A DNA stretch of 32,732 nucleotides, taken from NCBI GenBank assembly GCA_015056155.1, contig SVGU01000025.1:1-32732 (forward strand), read 5' to 3'. The position numbers and the translations under genes were made by a program. The notes under the pieces are model-generated. The model did no database searches, was not told the DNA's origin, and saw nothing but the letters and a program-made list of their open reading frames with translations. Below, piece after piece: positions 30,333-32,732 of the stretch (positions within the stretch are counted from its first letter, which is position 1; each line of letters begins with the position of its first letter). The DNA comes from Clostridiales bacterium (lineage in GTDB: Bacteria; Bacillota; Clostridia; Christensenellales; Aristaeellaceae).

Positions 30333-32732
30333 ATGGCCATATTCGGATACTTCACCAAGCGGGCGCAGCAGGCCATCGAGCTGGCGCGTCAGGCGGCAGT
30401 GAAGGAGAGCCAGCCCTTTGTGGGCACGGTGCATATCCTGCTGGGCCTGCTGATGGCGGGCGGCGATTATCCGCAGGAGATCACCGACAATGTGAGCGTG
30501 TCCTATCTGCAGGAGGTTATCCACGGGCTGCCGACGGACGTGCGGCTGCCCCAGCAGCCCGGCCGCCAGCTGGCAATGACGCCCAACGCGCGGCGTCTGC
30601 TGGAGCTGTCCGTGCTGGAGAGCCGTCGCATGGGACAGAGCTATGTCAATACGGAAATCATGATGCTGGCGATCCTGATCGCCCCGGCGCCCATCAGCGC
30701 GGTCAGCCTGCTGGATCGCTGCGGCGTGGACCGGAAGCAGGCGGAGAGCGCCCTGCGCACGGCGATCCGCGGGCAGCAGTCCCAGGTTGACCCGGGGCAG
30801 CCCAGACCGGAAAACCGTCCGGAAACGCCTGAAAAGCCCGCCAGCGCCGGCGCACAGCCTGCGGGCGGACAGCCGCATCAGCCGGCTTGGGGCTTCCAGC
30901 CGCCTGCCGGTGCGGGTCAGCCGAACGGTCAGCGCCCCCAGCAGAAGCGCCCGCAGACGCCGCTGGAGCAGTATGGACGCGACCTGACCGAGTGCGCGCG
31001 TAAGGGCGAGCTGGACCCGGTGATCGGCCGCGACACGGAGATCCAGCGCATCGTGCAGATCCTCATCCGCCGCACGAAGAACAACCCCGTCCTCATCGGC
31101 GAGCCAGGCGTGGGCAAGTCGAGCGTGGTGGAGGGACTGGCGCAGCGGATCGTGACGGGCAATGTGCCCTCGATGCTGCTGAACAAGCGCGTCGTCTCCC
31201 TGGACATCTCCAGCATGGTCGCGGGCAGCAAGTACCGCGGAGAATTTGAGGAGCGCCTCAAGAATACCATCACCGAGATCCGCCGCGCGGGCGACGTGCT
31301 CCTCTTTGTGGACGAGATGCACACGTTGGTGGGCGCAGGCTCTGCCGAGGGCTCGCTGGACGCGGCCAACATCCTCAAGCCGGCGCTGGCCCGGGGCGAG
31401 GTGCAGTGCATCGGTGCCACGACGCTGGACGAATACCGCAAGCACATCGAGAAGGATGCGGCGCTGGAGCGGCGCTTCCAGCCCGTGAACGTCGGGGAGC
31501 CCACTGCGGAGGAGGCGCTGGCGATCCTGCATGGCCTGCGGGAGCGGTATGAGAAGCACCATCAGGTGCGCATCACCGATGAGGCGCTTGAGGCCGCCGT
31601 GGCGCTGTCGGACCGCTACATCGCCGACCGCTTCCTGCCCGACAAGGCCATCGACCTGATGGACGAGGCCTGCTCCCGGGTGCGCATCGCGGCCTTCACC
31701 ACGCCGCCCGATCTGCGCGCGCAGGAGAAGGAGCTGGAGGCCATCGAGGCGGAAAAGCAGAACGCTGCCGCCCAGCAGGATTTTGAGGCCGCTGCTGCCC
31801 TGCGCGACCGCAAGCGCATCCTCACTGAGGAAATTGAAAAGAAGCGTGCGGCCTGGAACGCTGCCCAGTCCGAGCAGACCGGGATGGTGACGGAGGACGA
31901 CATCGCCGCCGTCGTGTCCGGCTGGACGGGGATTCCGGTCACCAAGATGACGCAGAGCGAGGCCGAAAGGCTGCTGCATCTGGAGGAGGTGCTGCACCAG
32001 CGCGTGATCGGTCAGGAGGAAGCCATCAGCGCGATCTCCCGCGCGATCCGCCGTGCCCGTGCGGGTCTGAAGGACCCCAAGCGCCCCATCGGCAGCTTCA
32101 TCTTCCTCGGCCCGACCGGCGTGGGCAAGACCGAGCTGTGCCGCGCGCTGGGCGAGGCGATGTTCGGCGACGAGAACGCCATCATCCGCGTGGATATGTC
32201 CGAGTACATGGAGAAGCATGCCGTGTCCCGCATGGTCGGTTCGCCTCCCGGCTACGTCGGCCACGAGGAGGGCGGCCAGCTGACGGAGTCCGTCCGCCGC
32301 AAGCCTTACAGCGTCGTGCTGCTGGACGAGGTGGAAAAGGCGCATCCCGATGTGTTCAACATCCTCCTGCAGATCCTTGAGGACGGTCGCCTCACTGACA
32401 GCACCGGCCGCGTGGTGTCCTTCAAGAACACCATCATCGTCATGACCTCCAACGCGGGTGCGCACGACATCTCCAACAGCCGCAGCATGGGCTTCGGCGC
32501 GAAGAGCTTCGCCGACGTGAGCAACTACGGTACGCTCCGCGAGGCGGTGATGAAGGCGGTCAAGGACGTGTTCCGGCCGGAGTTCATCAACCGCGTGGAC
32601 GAGATCATCGTGTTCCATGCGCTGACGGAGGAGAATATCCGCGCCATCGCCGGCATGATGCTCGGCCAGGTGGCGGGCCGCCTGAAGGAACGCGCCATCA
32701 ACATGGCCTGGGACGAGGCGGTAGAGGAGAAG
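30333..32732 (+). CDS. clpC: ATP-dependent Clp protease ATPase subunit ClpC (3' end outside window)
   Basis: Exactly 800 codons are in the window from ATG 30333 (AAGGAG upstream); the frame is still open at the edge. Order: double Clp-N domain (1-147), a proline/glutamine-rich linker of about 60 residues (148-209), AAA domain D1 with GEPGVGKS (from 256) and LLFVDEMHT, middle domain with UVR-like [14 protein letters not shown] (near 481), then D2 with GPTGVGKT (near 593) and [11 protein letters not shown]. It unfolds substrates for ClpP, including arginine-phosphorylated ones. Odd points: the linker is longer than in Bacillus subtilis ClpC, and the first phosphoarginine-binding site reads GTVH instead of GTEH (Val33), while the second keeps its Glu (NTEI, Glu108). 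Last visible gene of the CtsR operon. Confidence 0.95.
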   Translation, partial: MAIFGYFTKRAQQAIELARQAAVKESQPFVGTVHILLGLLMAGGDYPQEITDNVSVSYLQEVIHGLPTDVRLPQQPGRQLAMTPNARRLLELSVLESRRMGQSYVNTEIMMLAILIAPAPISAVSLLDRCGVDRKQAESALRTAIRGQQSQVDPGQPRPENRPETPEKPASAGAQPAGGQPHQPAWGFQPPAGAGQPNGQRPQQKRPQTPLEQYGRDLTECARKGELDPVIGRDTEIQRIVQILIRRTKNNPVLIGEPGVGKSSVVEGLAQRIVTGNVPSMLLNKRVVSLDISSMVAGSKYRGEFEERLKNTITEIRRAGDVLLFVDEMHTLVGAGSAEGSLDAANILKPALARGEVQCIGATTLDEYRKHIEKDAALERRFQPVNVGEPTAEEALAILHGLRERYEKHHQVRITDEALEAAVALSDRYIADRFLPDKAIDLMDEACSRVRIAAFTTPPDLRAQEKELEAIEAEKQNAAAQQDFEAAAALRDRKRILTEEIEKKRAAWNAAQSEQTGMVTEDDIAAVVSGWTGIPVTKMTQSEAERLLHLEEVLHQRVIGQEEAISAISRAIRRARAGLKDPKRPIGSFIFLGPTGVGKTELCRALGEAMFGDENAIIRVDMSEYMEKHAVSRMVGSPPGYVGHEEGGQLTESVRRKPYSVVLLDEVEKAHPDVFNILLQILEDGRLTDSTGRVVSFKNTIIVMTSNAGAHDISNSRSMGFGAKSFADVSNYGTLREAVMKAVKDVFRPEFINRVDEIIVFHALTEENIRAIAGMMLGQVAGRLKERAINMAWDEAVEEK

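Overview
The window is about 60% G+C chromosomal DNA from a low-GC-phylum (Bacillota) bacterium, most likely a high-GC member of the Clostridia. This is inferred from the gene set: the ctsR-mcsA-mcsB-clpC stress operon, mutS2 with a Smr domain, zapA next to a U32 peptidase, hemZ, bifunctional rel and dtd. It is also inferred from strong AGGAGG ribosome binding sites and consensus TTGACA/TATAAT promoters. No organism name can be given from the sequence alone.

Region 1 (1-2750) is different from the rest. It is AT-richer and holds the end of a decayed integrative element. A truncated flavin-binding-type protein meets a truncated excisionase-like gene tail to tail. Next come four phased TTCTCTCC repeats, then the 3' half of a tRNA-Ser(CGA) gene that looks like an attachment site, followed by a strong terminator. 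Two unrecognised genes (962-1978 and 2184-2663) follow behind a consensus promoter.

Region 2 (2750-6310) has two minus-strand genes, an esterase and a FliB-like cysteine-rich protein, and a plus-strand Gfo/Idh/MocA oxidoreductase.

Region 3 (6320-20050) is a plus-strand housekeeping run. recJ and rel come first, then almost three tandem copies of a 143-bp repeat that contains the rel stop codon. dtd, a metallo-beta-lactamase-fold hydrolase, hemZ, a cyclophilin, zapA, a U32 peptidase and mutS2 follow. Several of these genes have a terminator-like hairpin directly in front of their ribosome binding site.

Region 4 (20100-26650) holds a P-loop kinase, an OmpR-type response regulator with its histidine kinase, a zinc-ribbon membrane protein, and a tight operon of chorismate mutase, shikimate kinase, a ProB-like amino acid kinase and a serine hydrolase.

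Region 5 (26490-28090, minus strand) is an ECF sigma factor, a membrane-anchored presumed anti-sigma factor and a small protein. Region 6 (28200 to the end) is the CtsR-controlled protein arginine phosphorylation and degradation operon. In it McsB and ClpC carry substitutions at positions known to matter in Bacillus subtilis. That is the most interesting protein-level observation; the element remnant and the 143-bp repeats are the most interesting DNA-level ones. I did not find a clearly new multi-gene system.
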